Shown: one piece after another, positions 42,898 through 52,834 of the stretch
How the letters are laid out: each line of letters begins with the position of its first letter
Numbering within the stretch: the first letter of the stretch is position 1
Origin: Sphingobium_A sp965228065
GTDB taxonomy: Bacteria > Pseudomonadota > Alphaproteobacteria > Sphingomonadales > Sphingomonadaceae
Reading direction: 5' to 3'
Length of the DNA stretch: 64,000 bases
NCBI GenBank assembly: GCA_965228065.1
Contig: OZ245788.1
Span: forward strand, 3,968,001-4,032,000
Position numbers and translations under genes: made by a program
The notes under the pieces: model-generated
Databases searched by the model: none
What the model was told of the DNA's origin: nothing
Seen by the model: the letters and a program-made list of their open reading frames with translations, nothing else

Positions 42898-44526
42898 CTA
42901 TCCGGCGTAGCGCGCCTCAAGCAGGTCGAGCTCGCGGATCAGCTTGCGTGCCAACTCGCTGCCCAGCCGGCGTTTGCGCACCATCTTGAAGATCGCGGTG
43001 CGCTCGGCCTTCAGTGCGGCAAGCCGCAGGTCGCGTTCGATCCTTTCGGATCGGCGTGCGGTTGCATTGTCTTCCGCCGTGCCCTGCCGGTTCTCGATCC
43101 GCTCGCGATAGCCGTCCATGATGCGCGCGCCCGCCGAGATATAGAGATCGGCATCGCTGCGCCCCTCGGCCAGCCCGTGCTGGACACGTTCGATTTCGGC
43201 GATCGCGGCTTCGGCCGCCTCGATCCGCGCCAGATCCTCTTCGGCCTGACGCGACGGCTCGGCGGGCATTTCCAGCCCGTTGAGTAGCCAGGGCAGGCCG
43301 ATGCTCGCGACCAGCAATGACATGATGATCACCCCCATCGCCAGGAAGATGGCGAGGTCGCGCGCCGGAAATGCGGACCCGTCGGTCATGGCAAGCGGCA
43401 GTGTCAGCACGCCGGCCAGGGTGATCGCACCGCGGACGCCCGCGAACGACATTGCCGCGACGATCCGCCAATTGGGCGTCGTTCCACGCTGGTCGTTGCG
43501 GAACAGGGTGAGCTTGAACGACAGCCACACCCAGGCGAACCGCAATGCCGCCAGGCCCAGGTTGATCGCGACCACATAGATGGCAAGCCACCAGGTCTCA
43601 TGATGGCCGGTGAGCCGCACTGTGTCGGCGGCGCCATCAAGGATCATCGGCAATTGTTCGCCCAGCAGCACGAAGATGATGCCGTTCGCGGTGAACTGGA
43701 TCACGTCCCACACGGTGTTGCGCCGGATCCGCGTGGTGGCGAGTGCCTGCCCCTTGGTTTCCGCGAACCCCATGGTGAGGCCGGCGGCAACCGCCGCGAG
43801 AATGCCCGAACAATGGAGATGCTCGGCCGCCAGATAGGCACCGAACGGAATGAGCAGGCTGATCAGGATCTGCGAGCCGCTGTCCTCGCCCAGCCGCCGG
43901 CTGACCCAGGCTTTGGTCCGCACGACCAGCCAGGTGAAGCCCGCACCGATCGCGATGCCGCCGAATGCGACCCACAGGAAATTGAGTGCGGCGTCGTGCG
44001 CCGAAAAACTGCCGGTCAATGCCGCGGCGATGGCGAAGCGCAGGCAGACCAGGCCCGACGCATCGTTCAGCAGGGATTCTCCCTCCAGGATATGCATCAT
44101 TCGTTTGGGAATGGGCACGCGCTGGGCGATCGCGGATACCGCGATCGGATCGGTGGGGGAGACGACGGCGGCCAGCGCAAAGGCGACCGCAAGCGGCATG
44201 GCCGGGATCATCCAGTGGATGAGCAGCCCCATGCCGACCACCGTGAATATGACGAGGCCCAGCGCAAGTTCGAGGATGGTCTTGCCGTCCTTGAACAGCT
44301 CCTCGCGCGGGATGCGCCAGCCGTCGAGGAACAGCAAGGGCGGCAGGAACAGCAGGAAGAAGATCTCGGGATCCAGCGTGACCCGCCAGTTGGCGGCCAG
44401 CCCGATCGCGGCGCCCAGTGCGATCTGGACCAGTGGTCGCGGCACCGGGAAGGGCAGGAGCCGGGATATGAAACCGCTCACGACAACGGCGAACAGCAGG
44501 GCAAGGACGATCGTGATGGTTTCCAA
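42898..44526 (-). CDS. Na+/H+ antiporter (CPA1/NhaP type)
   Basis: The protein has 542 residues with about twelve membrane helices. FLPPLLFLDGWRI and VVSPTDPIAVSAI are the CPA1 family motifs, the latter ahead of the ion site, and EGESLLNDASGLV contains the key ND pair. Residues after about 410 form a cytoplasmic coiled-coil tail rich in Glu/Arg, common in NhaP proteins and usually regulatory. It exchanges sodium or potassium for protons at the inner membrane. Confidence 0.92.
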   Translation of the reverse strand: METITIVLALLFAVVVSGFISRLLPFPVPRPLVQIALGAAIGLAANWRVTLDPEIFFLLFLPPLLFLDGWRIPREELFKDGKTILELALGLVIFTVVGMGLLIHWMIPAMPLAVAFALAAVVSPTDPIAVSAIAQRVPIPKRMMHILEGESLLNDASGLVCLRFAIAAALTGSFSAHDAALNFLWVAFGGIAIGAGFTWLVVRTKAWVSRRLGEDSGSQILISLLIPFGAYLAAEHLHCSGILAAVAAGLTMGFAETKGQALATTRIRRNTVWDVIQFTANGIIFVLLGEQLPMILDGAADTVRLTGHHETWWLAIYVVAINLGLAALRFAWVWLSFKLTLFRNDQRGTTPNWRIVAAMSFAGVRGAITLAGVLTLPLAMTDGSAFPARDLAIFLAMGVIIMSLLVASIGLPWLLNGLEMPAEPSRQAEEDLARIEAAEAAIAEIERVQHGLAEGRSDADLYISAGARIMDGYRERIENRQGTAEDNATARRSERIERDLRLAALKAERTAIFKMVRKRRLGSELARKLIRELDLLEARYAG

Positions 44527-44631
44527 AAATCAACTTTCAGTCGCGTGTTGGTCGGGTCGTTTCCTTAGCTCCCCGCTCTCAAAATGTCAGTACGCTGCGG
44601 CGCACAAACAGCACGCGCCCGGTCGATTTTT

Positions 44632-46740
44632 CTACCAGGAGATCCTGGCGCTCAGCGCGGCGTTGATGCCTTCGCCGATATTGCTCTGGCCCCAATATTT
44701 CGTGTTGAAGAGGTTGTTCACATTGCCGGTGAAGGTGATGCGGCGTTCGCCGATCACCGTTTCATACTGGAAGCCGATATTGGCGAGCGTCCGGGCGGGT
44801 ATGTAGATCGTGTTGAAATCGTCGGTCGGCGCCTTGCCGAAATAACGGACATTGCCGTGCACACTGAAACCGGGGAGGGCAGGGACGTGATATTCGGCAT
44901 TGCCGACGACCTGCCACCGTGCGGCCTCGCCCGGGATATTGCCCAGGATCGCCTCATTCCCCGCTGACACGTTGCGGATGCTTGGATCAAGATAGACCGC
45001 GCCCAGCCCGAGCTTCAATGTTTCGTTGACGCGATAGCTGCCGATCGCTTCCAGGCCCTTATAGACCGTCAGGCCGTCCTGGGTCAGGAAACGCTCGCCA
45101 TTGATCAACTGATCGATCTGGTTCGCGCGCTCGACGCGGAAGCCTGCCGCGGTGAAGCTGATGCCCTGATGCTCGTATTTCAGGCCGACTTCATATTGCT
45201 TGCTGACCGTCGCCTTCAATATGTCGCCGAAATTGGCATATTCGCCGCCGACGCGCGATCCGCCCTCCATCGATTCCACATAGCTGCCATACAGGCTGAC
45301 ATGGCCGGCAGGCTTGTAGATCAGTGCGAAAGTGGGGGTCAGCGCGGTCGTGCGATACCCTGAATCGACGCTCGGATCGCCATCGAAATCGACCAGCTTG
45401 TAGCGCGTATAGCGGGCGCCGACGATCGCCTGGATATGGTCGCCGAGATGGATGGTGTCGCTGACGAACGCCGCGCTTTGCCGATCCTCGTACGGATAAC
45501 CGGCAGTGCCGAAATCGATGTCGCGGGTGATCAGGAAGTCCTGCCGCTGATAGATGTTCCCGTTGAAATCGTTGCTCCAATAGGATCCGCTTCCGAACGC
45601 GGAGCGATTGAGCTGGTAGGACGCGCCGATCACCAGATCGTGGCTCAGCGGGCCGGTCTCGATCGTGCCCTGCACCAGCAATTGCGCGAAATGCGCGCGA
45701 TCGGTTTCCGCGAAATTATAGGCATAGCCTTCATAGTCGCCGGACTGGCCGAGCATATAGACGAACATCTTGTTCGAGCGGTGCCGCTTGCTGGTATAGC
45801 CATAGGTGGCATCCACCTTCCATGCGTCGGACAGGGACCAGCTCAGCCCCGTCGCCGCTGCAAAGGTGTTCGACTTGTAATAGGAATTGTCGACCATCAG
45901 ATTTTCATAATCATAGGTCGGCTTGGGAAGCGCCGTGTCTTCATAGGCGCTCCAATAGATCTGGAATGGCTCGTGCTTAAGGTTGCTGCGCTCGTACGTG
46001 GCGGTTCCATGCCATTTGATATCCGGGCTGAAGGCATATTCGAGCGCCAGTGAACCCAGCACCCGATTGACGCCTGCCTTGTTGTAGGCGGTGCCGGTTT
46101 CCCCCGCGAGATTGAGGCGATAGCCGAGTTTGCCGTCGCCGGTCACCGGCCCGCCCGCGTCGATATTTCCGTAAAAGACGCTGTTTGTGCGATACCCCAA
46201 AGTGGTCGAGAATAGCGGCTCTGCGGTTGGCCGCTTGGTGCGGTAGCTGATGACGCCGCCGGGCGCGCCGAAACCGTACATGAAGCCGGTCAGCCCCTTC
46301 AGCGCCTCGACGCTTTCCACCGCTTCCAGCGGATAGTCGCCGCCCCAGTAGAGCAGCATCGGGACGTTATCGACATAGTAGTTGCGTACGCCCAGGCCCC
46401 GGATCTGCGTGCCCCACCAGTTCGTCGTACCCGCCGTCGCGAAGGAGGAAACCGACGGGTCGTTGGCGAAGATCTGGGCGATGGTCGTCGCCTGGCGCCT
46501 GGTGATGTCGTCCGCATCGACGACGGTAAGCGAGAAGGGCGTATCGAGCAGCGTCTTGTTGCCGAGCGCGCCGCTTTCCGTGACCAGGTTCTGCCCGGCG
46601 TCCGGGACGACGCCGGTGACGATGATATCGGATGCGGGCCTGTCGGTATCTGCGGGAATCTGCTCGCCCGCTGCATATGCCGTGCCGGCGGTCAGCAGGC
46701 CGGCAATCGCCGACGCCGATATCAACAGACCTTTACGCAT
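44632..46740 (-). CDS. TonB-dependent siderophore receptor
   Basis: The protein has 702 residues with a signal peptide (cleavage near AYAAG) and a TonB box-like DIIVTG just after it. The plug domain (about 60-175) is clear: IAQIFANDPSVSSF, IRGLGVRNYYVDN, ESVEALKGLTGFMYG. A 22-strand barrel follows and ends in ALSARISW with terminal Trp. It imports ferric siderophores across the outer membrane using TonB energy. GGGAG is seven bases upstream of the start, and a Fur-like palindrome lies 70-84 bases upstream. Confidence 0.92.
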   Translation of the reverse strand: MRKGLLISASAIAGLLTAGTAYAAGEQIPADTDRPASDIIVTGVVPDAGQNLVTESGALGNKTLLDTPFSLTVVDADDITRRQATTIAQIFANDPSVSSFATAGTTNWWGTQIRGLGVRNYYVDNVPMLLYWGGDYPLEAVESVEALKGLTGFMYGFGAPGGVISYRTKRPTAEPLFSTTLGYRTNSVFYGNIDAGGPVTGDGKLGYRLNLAGETGTAYNKAGVNRVLGSLALEYAFSPDIKWHGTATYERSNLKHEPFQIYWSAYEDTALPKPTYDYENLMVDNSYYKSNTFAAATGLSWSLSDAWKVDATYGYTSKRHRSNKMFVYMLGQSGDYEGYAYNFAETDRAHFAQLLVQGTIETGPLSHDLVIGASYQLNRSAFGSGSYWSNDFNGNIYQRQDFLITRDIDFGTAGYPYEDRQSAAFVSDTIHLGDHIQAIVGARYTRYKLVDFDGDPSVDSGYRTTALTPTFALIYKPAGHVSLYGSYVESMEGGSRVGGEYANFGDILKATVSKQYEVGLKYEHQGISFTAAGFRVERANQIDQLINGERFLTQDGLTVYKGLEAIGSYRVNETLKLGLGAVYLDPSIRNVSAGNEAILGNIPGEAARWQVVGNAEYHVPALPGFSVHGNVRYFGKAPTDDFNTIYIPARTLANIGFQYETVIGERRITFTGNVNNLFNTKYWGQSNIGEGINAALSARISW

Positions 46741-46806
46741 TTCGATACTCCCGAACTCGCCGTCCTCGTTTCCCCGGAACAGCGTGGGCGCGATAGGAGT
46801 GTATGC

Positions 46807-46829
46807 TAATGCGAGTCAATCGCAAATTA
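46807..46829. promoter_or_regulatory. Candidate Fur-type iron box
   Basis: TGCGA and TCGCA form a perfect inverted repeat around GTCAA, flanked by TAA and AATTA. It sits in the AT-rich part of the divergent region, 70-84 bases upstream of the siderophore receptor start, where an iron repressor site is expected. Confidence 0.45.
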
Positions 46830-47011
46830 TTGGATATATATTTGCTGGCAGAGCGTCGGAACCCGACCGTTGCGATCCCGCCCGTCTCGGCGAGGTACAG
46901 GGCATCCGATTACCGAATTGTCATGCAGCCGCCACGCCGGCTTCGGCCGCTTTCCCTTAAAAGAGCGCGGTTCCGGGCATTGTCCCGATCGTGCCTGCCA
47001 GGAGTTAAGCC

Positions 47012-47920
47012 ATGAGGATCTCGCGTCTGTCCTTGCTGGCATCGTGCATCGCCGCGGCCGTCTCGACATCTGCCCTCGCCCAGGATGCGGCGGCCAATGC
47101 CCCCGCCACCGCATCCACCAATGCGGCTGACGGCGTGGCTGGCGACAAGGACGATATCCGGATCGGCGGAGACCGGATCACCGTGGGCGTGGGCGCCGCG
47201 TTCGTCCCCAGCTATATCGGATCCGACACCGATGTGATCCTCCCGACCGCGGCAGTGCAGGGCCAGATTTCGGGCATATCGTTCAACAGCCAGGGGACCG
47301 GATTGTCGGTCGATCTGGTGCCCGGCAGCGGCAAACCCGGCTGGAAGCTGCAACTCGGTCCTGTCGCGATGCTGCGGTTGGACCGCAACAGCATGATCAG
47401 GGACAAGGCGGTCGCCGCAATGGGCAAGCTCGACAAGGCCTGGGAACTCGGCGGCTGGGTCGGCATCCAGCGGACCGGGGTGGTGACCAGTCCCTATGAC
47501 ACGCTTTCCGCCAGCGTCTCGTGGCAGCACGATGTCGGCAGCGCGCATGGCAGCTACGTCATCAGCCCCAGCCTCGATTACGGTACGCCCTTGTCGAAGA
47601 CGAGCTATATCAGCCTGTCGCTGTCCGCCGATTATGTCGGCAAGGGGTTCGGCGCCTATTATTACGATATCGATGCGGCGGGCAGTGCGGCCAGCGGACT
47701 GCCGGTCTATGACGGCGCACGGAAAGCCGGATGGAAGGATTGGAATGCCGGCCTGCTCGTGGCCCATTCGCTGACCGGAAACCTGACCCACGGCCTCGGC
47801 ATCTTCGCGACCGCCGACTATGCGCGCCTGGTTGGAGCCTATCGCAACTCGCCGATCGTTTCCGTCGCCGGAAGCCCGAACCAGTGGAGCGGCGCGTTGG
47901 GCATCGCCTACACTTTCTGA
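47012..47920 (+). CDS. MipA/OmpV family outer membrane protein
   Basis: The protein has 302 residues, with AGGAG seven bases upstream and a signal peptide ending ALA-QD. It has the MipA/OmpV pattern: GVGAAFVPSYIGSD at the mature N-terminus, LGPVAMLRLDRN in the middle and a terminal LGIAYTF with aromatic final residue, as in outer-membrane barrels. Family members scaffold murein enzymes or form small porins. It is divergent from the siderophore receptor and could share the Fur-like site. Confidence 0.88.
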   Translation: MRISRLSLLASCIAAAVSTSALAQDAAANAPATASTNAADGVAGDKDDIRIGGDRITVGVGAAFVPSYIGSDTDVILPTAAVQGQISGISFNSQGTGLSVDLVPGSGKPGWKLQLGPVAMLRLDRNSMIRDKAVAAMGKLDKAWELGGWVGIQRTGVVTSPYDTLSASVSWQHDVGSAHGSYVISPSLDYGTPLSKTSYISLSLSADYVGKGFGAYYYDIDAAGSAASGLPVYDGARKAGWKDWNAGLLVAHSLTGNLTHGLGIFATADYARLVGAYRNSPIVSVAGSPNQWSGALGIAYTF

Positions 47921-47990
47921 GACAGGAACGCGCCATGTGCGGTTCGCCATCCTCGTCCGCCCGCGATATAGCGGACCAGGGGTGAGCTGA

Positions 47991-49610
47991 ATGCGGCCGA
48001 TGAATCTCCTTGCAGGCATATCGGTGGCGGGTCTCCTGCTGCCGGAGGCTGTTGCCTATGCGGGCATTGCCGGGCTTCCACCCGGCCGCGCGATCCTGGC
48101 CGGCATCGTCGGCGGGCTGGCCTATGCCGCGATCGGCCGCAGCCGGTTCGCCATCGTGTCCGCAAGTTCGACGACGGCCGCGATCCTCGCGGCCGCGCTG
48201 GCGACGATTCCGGGAAGCGCGGACGAGAAGGGCGCGCTCGCGACCGTCGTGATTGGGCTTGTCGGGCTGTTGCTGCTCGCGGCATCCGTGCTTCGGCTGG
48301 GCGTCCTGACCGATTTTATTTCCCGTCCGGTCCTGCGCGGTTTCGCCTTCGGCCTGGCCGTGACGATCATCATCCGGCAACTGCCCGCGCTGGTCGGCGT
48401 GTCGCCGGCCTCCACCGGTCCATTCGACCTGCTGGCGCAGCTTTTGCGCGGGATCGGCAACTGGCATTTCGTCAGTCTAGGGGTTGGCGGGATCGCCTTG
48501 GCCGCGCTTTTGCTGTTGCGCCGTTATCCCGCAGTGCCGGGCACCTTGCTTGTCCTGATCGCCGGGATATCCGCATCCTTCCTGTTCGATCTTGCGCGTC
48601 ATGGCGTGGCGGTCGTGGGCGCGATCCCGATCGAACTGGCATGGCCGTCTTTCCCCGCATTCGACTGGCAGCTTTATTCCCGACTGGCGCAGCTCGGCCT
48701 GCCGCTCGTCGTGATCCTGTTTGCCGAATCCTGGGGAACGATGCGGACGCTGGCGTTGCGCCATGGCGACAAGCTCGACGGGAACCGCGAGCTCGCCGCG
48801 CTCGGGCTGGCGAACCTGGCGAGTTCGGTCGTGCGGGGCATGCCGGTCAGCGCCGGCTTCTCGGCAAGTGCCGCGAATGAGGGTGTGGGTGCGACATCGC
48901 AGGCCGCGGCGCTCACGGCCCTGGGCGGGCTGGCGCTGCTCGCGGCCGTGGCGACGCCGGCAATGGCCTTTCTGCCACATGCCGTTCTGGCCGCAATCGT
49001 GATCGCCGCACTCTCGCACGCGATCGATCCCGCTCCGATCCTGCGATTGTGGACGATGAAGCGCGACTGGCTGGTCGCGATCTGCGCGGCTGCCGCAGTG
49101 CTTCTGCTCGGCATCGTCAACGGTATGCTCGTCGCCATCGGCCTGTCGGTGATGGACGTGCTGCATCGATTATCGTCGCCGCACATCGCGCGCCTGGGCC
49201 GGATCGGCGTGCATGATTATGTCGATGTCTCGCGGCATGACGATGCGGTGATGCCGCCCGGTATCGCGATCTGGCGCCCCGTCGCGCCGTTGTTCTTCGC
49301 CAATGCCGATCGCGTTCTTGCGGCGATCGCGGCGCGATCCAATGAGAATGGCCCGATCCACGGTATCGTCGTCAGCCTGGAGGAGAGCATCGATTTCGAC
49401 AGCACGGCAATGGACGCGCTGGTCGAATTCGACGCCAGTATGCGCGCGGCGGGCATCGCGGTGCGCTATGCGCGCGTCCATGATCTGGTTCGCGACCTGA
49501 TGGATCGATCGGGCGCAGCGGATTTGCACGCGCGCAGCAATTTCAACGTCGACGATGCGGTGTCGGCATTGGCCGGCGATGTGCGGCCGGTTGTGGGAGA
49601 CAGGACGTGA
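47991..49610 (+). CDS. SulP family anion transporter with STAS domain
   Basis: The protein has 539 residues. AGGGG lies eight bases before the ATG. The N-terminal motif LLPEAVAYAGIAGLPP is the SulP signature, followed by about twelve to fourteen helices to about residue 400. The C-terminal STAS domain (SLEESIDFDSTAMDALVEF) lies on the cytoplasmic side. It probably imports sulfate, bicarbonate or a related anion. Its last four bases overlap the ParB-like gene (GTGA). Confidence 0.92.
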   Translation: MRPMNLLAGISVAGLLLPEAVAYAGIAGLPPGRAILAGIVGGLAYAAIGRSRFAIVSASSTTAAILAAALATIPGSADEKGALATVVIGLVGLLLLAASVLRLGVLTDFISRPVLRGFAFGLAVTIIIRQLPALVGVSPASTGPFDLLAQLLRGIGNWHFVSLGVGGIALAALLLLRRYPAVPGTLLVLIAGISASFLFDLARHGVAVVGAIPIELAWPSFPAFDWQLYSRLAQLGLPLVVILFAESWGTMRTLALRHGDKLDGNRELAALGLANLASSVVRGMPVSAGFSASAANEGVGATSQAAALTALGGLALLAAVATPAMAFLPHAVLAAIVIAALSHAIDPAPILRLWTMKRDWLVAICAAAAVLLLGIVNGMLVAIGLSVMDVLHRLSSPHIARLGRIGVHDYVDVSRHDDAVMPPGIAIWRPVAPLFFANADRVLAAIAARSNENGPIHGIVVSLEESIDFDSTAMDALVEFDASMRAAGIAVRYARVHDLVRDLMDRSGAADLHARSNFNVDDAVSALAGDVRPVVGDRT

Positions 49611-50224
49611 CACGCGATCGCGAACCCGTGTTGAAGCCCGTGAAGATCCGTAAGCTGCGGCCGACGCAGATGACGGTTGGGTTTCGCGAAGTCGAACGCA
49701 AGCGCACGGAATGGCGCATGCACGTCGAGCGCGACGGCGGCGCCTATCTCGGCCGGCATATGGTGCCGGTCGTGCTCGGGCCGGGCGATCATCGTTATGT
49801 GATCGACCATCATCATCTGGTGCGTGCGCTGCACGAGGAAGGCGTGGAGCATATCCTGGTGACCCAGATCGCCGATCTGCGCGCACTCACCCGGTCGGAA
49901 TTCTGGACCTTCATGGACAATCGCAACTGGCTTCACCCCTTCGATCGCCATGGCAAGAGGTGCGGCCATCCGGATCTTCCCGGGACGATCGAGGGACTGG
50001 ACGATGACCCGTACCGCTCGCTTGCCGGCGAACTTCGCCGTGCGGGCGGCTATGCGAAGACCGAGACGCTCTATTCCGAATTTCTCTGGGCCGATTTCCT
50101 GCGGCGGCACGTCTCAGCAAAGGCGCTCGACCGGGATTTCGACGCCGCGGTGCATACGGGGCTGTTGGTGGCGCGCACGACGGATGCAGCGCATCTGCCG
50201 GGCTGGTGCGGGCCTTACGACTAA
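49607..50224 (+). CDS. ParB-like (ParBc_2) family protein
   Basis: The protein has 205 residues with a GTG start overlapping the SulP stop by four bases. It carries the ParBc_2 pattern: LRPTQMTVGFREVERK, YVIDHHHLVRALHEEG and WTFMDNRNWLHPFD, ending LPGWCGPYD. This family is not a chromosome-segregation ParB: it has the N-terminal fold only and no helix-turn-helix. The HHH motif suggests a nucleotide- or metal-binding enzyme of unknown function. Coupling to an anion transporter is notable. Confidence 0.82.
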   Translation: MTRDREPVLKPVKIRKLRPTQMTVGFREVERKRTEWRMHVERDGGAYLGRHMVPVVLGPGDHRYVIDHHHLVRALHEEGVEHILVTQIADLRALTRSEFWTFMDNRNWLHPFDRHGKRCGHPDLPGTIEGLDDDPYRSLAGELRRAGGYAKTETLYSEFLWADFLRRHVSAKALDRDFDAAVHTGLLVARTTDAAHLPGWCGPYD

Positions 50225-50235
50225 GGTTTCCTGGG

Positions 50236-52833
50236 TCAGGTCGGCAGCGCTATGGGTCTGGCGGTCAGCTTCTTTGGGACAGTGGCACGCGGCGTGCTCT
50301 TCTTGCCGACCAGCGATTGCAGGTCGAACAGCGCCTGCACCCAGGCGATGCCGCCCGATCCGGCGATGTAGCGTGGTTCCCAGCGCGGATTGAACTTGTC
50401 CTTATAGGCACGCAGCCCCTTGAAGCCGTAAAGCCGTTCGCCATGCTTGAAGAGCAACGCCGCGCTCTTCGCCCAGATCGGTGACAGCCTGTGCGCCTCG
50501 ATGCCCGAAAGCGGCGCGAGTCCCAGCGAGAAGCGCGCGTAACCCGCCTCCTTTCCCCACAACATCAGCCGCACGAACAGGAAGTCCATCGTTCCCGGCG
50601 GTGCTGCGTCGGCATGGCGCATCAGGTCGAGCGACAATTCGTTGAGATTGGGCGTCGCCCAGATATTGGCGAACGCGACGATCCGCCCGGCCTGACGGAT
50701 GATCGCGCAATCGAAACGGCACAGATAGTCCGGATCGAACCGGCCCAAGCTGAAGGTCTTTTCGCCATGCCCCTTGGCGGACAGCCATGCATCGGACACG
50801 GCGCGAAGCTCGGGAAGCAGGCCGGCGACTTCGCTTGCGGGAATGACGGAGAAGGACATGCCCTCACGCGTGGCGCGCCGGTCGGCATGGCGCAGCCCGC
50901 GCGCCTGCGATCCCTCCAGCGAGAAGTTGCGCAGATCGACCAGCGCTTCCTCGCCATATTTCACCATGCGCAGGCCGAGATCGATTGCCAGCGGCAGCGC
51001 ATCGGCGCTGAGTTGATAGAAGAGCAGCCGGCCTTGTGCTGCATCGGCCTGTGCGCGGATCGCCCAGAACAGGTCCGGCCATGAGGTTCGCGCGCCGACC
51101 GGATCGCCCATGACGATCCAGCTGCTGCCCTTGACCTGATACATCAGGAACGCATCGTCGTTTTCGGAGACCAGGAAACGCTTGTCGCCGGTGAGCGCCA
51201 GCATCGCATCGGTGCGGTTCGCACTTTGAAGCGCGCGCGCGAAGGTCTCGGGGGCGAGCGTGTCCGCGCTTGCGGGGATCCGCGCCGGCGAGAACAGCCG
51301 CCACAGCGCGGCGGCGATCAGGAAGATCGCCACGGCCAGATTGGCACGCAGGAAGCGGGACGCATTGTTCTTCAGCGCAAAATCCCACCAGAGCGCATCC
51401 TGATAGGCGACGTGCTGATAGGCGAACAGGCCGGCCCAGAGCGACAGGCCGATGATCGCGGCGACGCAGATCAGCCATTGCGCCGACAGCGGCTGCCCGA
51501 CCAGCGCCGTACGTCGGTAGAAGGCCGGGCGGGTCCATTGCAGCAGGCCGGCTATGGCGATCAGGATGACTGCTTCCTCGTAATCCGCGCCTTTGGCGAG
51601 CGACAAGATCGCACCGGCGATCAGCAGCGCGCGCGTCGCGACAAACGCGCCGTCCAGCCGGCGATAAAGGCCGGGCGCGAGGAGTAGCAGCGCCGTTCCG
51701 ACCAAACTTGCCGCGATGTGCGATGCTTCGATGACGGGCAGGGGGAGTATCTGCTGCAGCGCGTGAAGGCGCGAGGACAGCGCGGGCAACGCACCCGACA
51801 GCAGCAACAGACCGCCGCCGAGGAAGGTCGATATGCTCATCGCCAGCGGTGCGACCCCGCTTGCCAAATTGCGTGCGCCCGACAGCGATCGCGCGGCGGG
51901 AGCGTGCCAGCGGCGCCCTTCGTGAAAGGCGAGCAAAGCCGCGGCGATGGCCAGCGGCAGCAGGTAATAGATCACGCGATAGGCGATCAGCGCTGCGAGC
52001 AAGGTGGCGCGATCCCCCGGTACGGTGGCGACGATCACCGCCTCGAAGATGCCGATGCCGCCGGGCACATGGCTGACGACCGCGACGATGATTGCCAAGG
52101 CATAGGCAAACAGGAATGCCGGAAAGGCGGCGGGCGCGAGTGCCGGGACCAGGACGAACAATGCCGCGCTCGCCGCGGCCAGATCCAGCACCGCAATGCC
52201 GATCTGCACCATCGCCTGGCTCGGCGTCGGCAACGGGATGCTCCAGCGCCAGAGCTTCAGCGCGGTGGGGCGCCGGGCGAGCAGGATCATGAACAGTGCG
52301 GCGACCGCGAGGATGGCGGCGCCCAGCATCGGAGCGAACGCGGCGGGCAAGGTCAGCGTTCCGAGCACAAACGGCCCCGAATGCATGACCAGTGCGACGC
52401 CGGCGATGATAACCACGCCGCTCCAGAAGGCCGCACTGGCGATAGCGATGACACGGGCGATATCGCTGCCGTCGAGCCCCGCCGCGCTGTAGATGCGATA
52501 GCGGGCGGACCCGCCCGTCAGCAGCGCAAGGCCGAGATTGTGACTGAGCGTATAGCTGGTGAACGACGCCAGCGCCGCGGTCCGCCACGGCAGAGGCCGT
52601 CCGATGACGCGCAGTGCCAGTACGTCGTAGAGCGTGAGTGCCAGATAGCTGGCCGCCGTCAGCAGCAGGGCCAGGCCAAGCGAGAAAGACGGAATCGCGT
52701 GGAAGGCGAGCCGGACGTCGTGGAATTTGACGGTCTGGGCGAGGTGGTGGAGCGCGGCGAAGCCCAGCGCCAGCACGCCCAGCGCGGACGCGATGGCAAG
52801 CGGTTTGCGATAACGGAGAATGTCGATCACCAT
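50236..52833 (-). CDS. mprF: Bifunctional aminoacyl-phosphatidylglycerol synthase/flippase (MprF/LpiA)
   Basis: The protein has 865 residues from the ATG at 52833 (GGGAG seven bases upstream, inside the end of the DUF2147 gene). The N-terminal two-thirds has about fourteen membrane helices including the flippase motif HVPGGIGIFEAV. The C-terminal catalytic domain from about residue 530 shows the DUF2156 GNAT-like fold: DKRFLVSENDDAFLMYQVKGS, LGRFDPDYLCRFDC, LMRHADAAPPGTMDFLFV. It adds lysine (or alanine) from charged tRNA to phosphatidylglycerol and flips the product, lowering negative surface charge and giving acid and cationic-peptide tolerance. It is the last gene of a four-gene operon. 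Confidence 0.92.
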   Translation of the reverse strand: MVIDILRYRKPLAIASALGVLALGFAALHHLAQTVKFHDVRLAFHAIPSFSLGLALLLTAASYLALTLYDVLALRVIGRPLPWRTAALASFTSYTLSHNLGLALLTGGSARYRIYSAAGLDGSDIARVIAIASAAFWSGVVIIAGVALVMHSGPFVLGTLTLPAAFAPMLGAAILAVAALFMILLARRPTALKLWRWSIPLPTPSQAMVQIGIAVLDLAAASAALFVLVPALAPAAFPAFLFAYALAIIVAVVSHVPGGIGIFEAVIVATVPGDRATLLAALIAYRVIYYLLPLAIAAALLAFHEGRRWHAPAARSLSGARNLASGVAPLAMSISTFLGGGLLLLSGALPALSSRLHALQQILPLPVIEASHIAASLVGTALLLLAPGLYRRLDGAFVATRALLIAGAILSLAKGADYEEAVILIAIAGLLQWTRPAFYRRTALVGQPLSAQWLICVAAIIGLSLWAGLFAYQHVAYQDALWWDFALKNNASRFLRANLAVAIFLIAAALWRLFSPARIPASADTLAPETFARALQSANRTDAMLALTGDKRFLVSENDDAFLMYQVKGSSWIVMGDPVGARTSWPDLFWAIRAQADAAQGRLLFYQLSADALPLAIDLGLRMVKYGEEALVDLRNFSLEGSQARGLRHADRRATREGMSFSVIPASEVAGLLPELRAVSDAWLSAKGHGEKTFSLGRFDPDYLCRFDCAIIRQAGRIVAFANIWATPNLNELSLDLMRHADAAPPGTMDFLFVRLMLWGKEAGYARFSLGLAPLSGIEAHRLSPIWAKSAALLFKHGERLYGFKGLRAYKDKFNPRWEPRYIAGSGGIAWVQALFDLQSLVGKKSTPRATVPKKLTARPIALPT

Positions 52834-52834
52834 G

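Noticed and set aside
49607..50224. Chromosome-partition ParB and a nearby replication origin
   Set aside because: The protein lacks the helix-turn-helix of true ParB, there is no parA partner, and no parS-like or DnaA-box cluster was seen.
50622..52588. Long alternative frames inside mprF on both strands
   Set aside because: They are shadows of a confidently identified membrane protein gene and show no domains.
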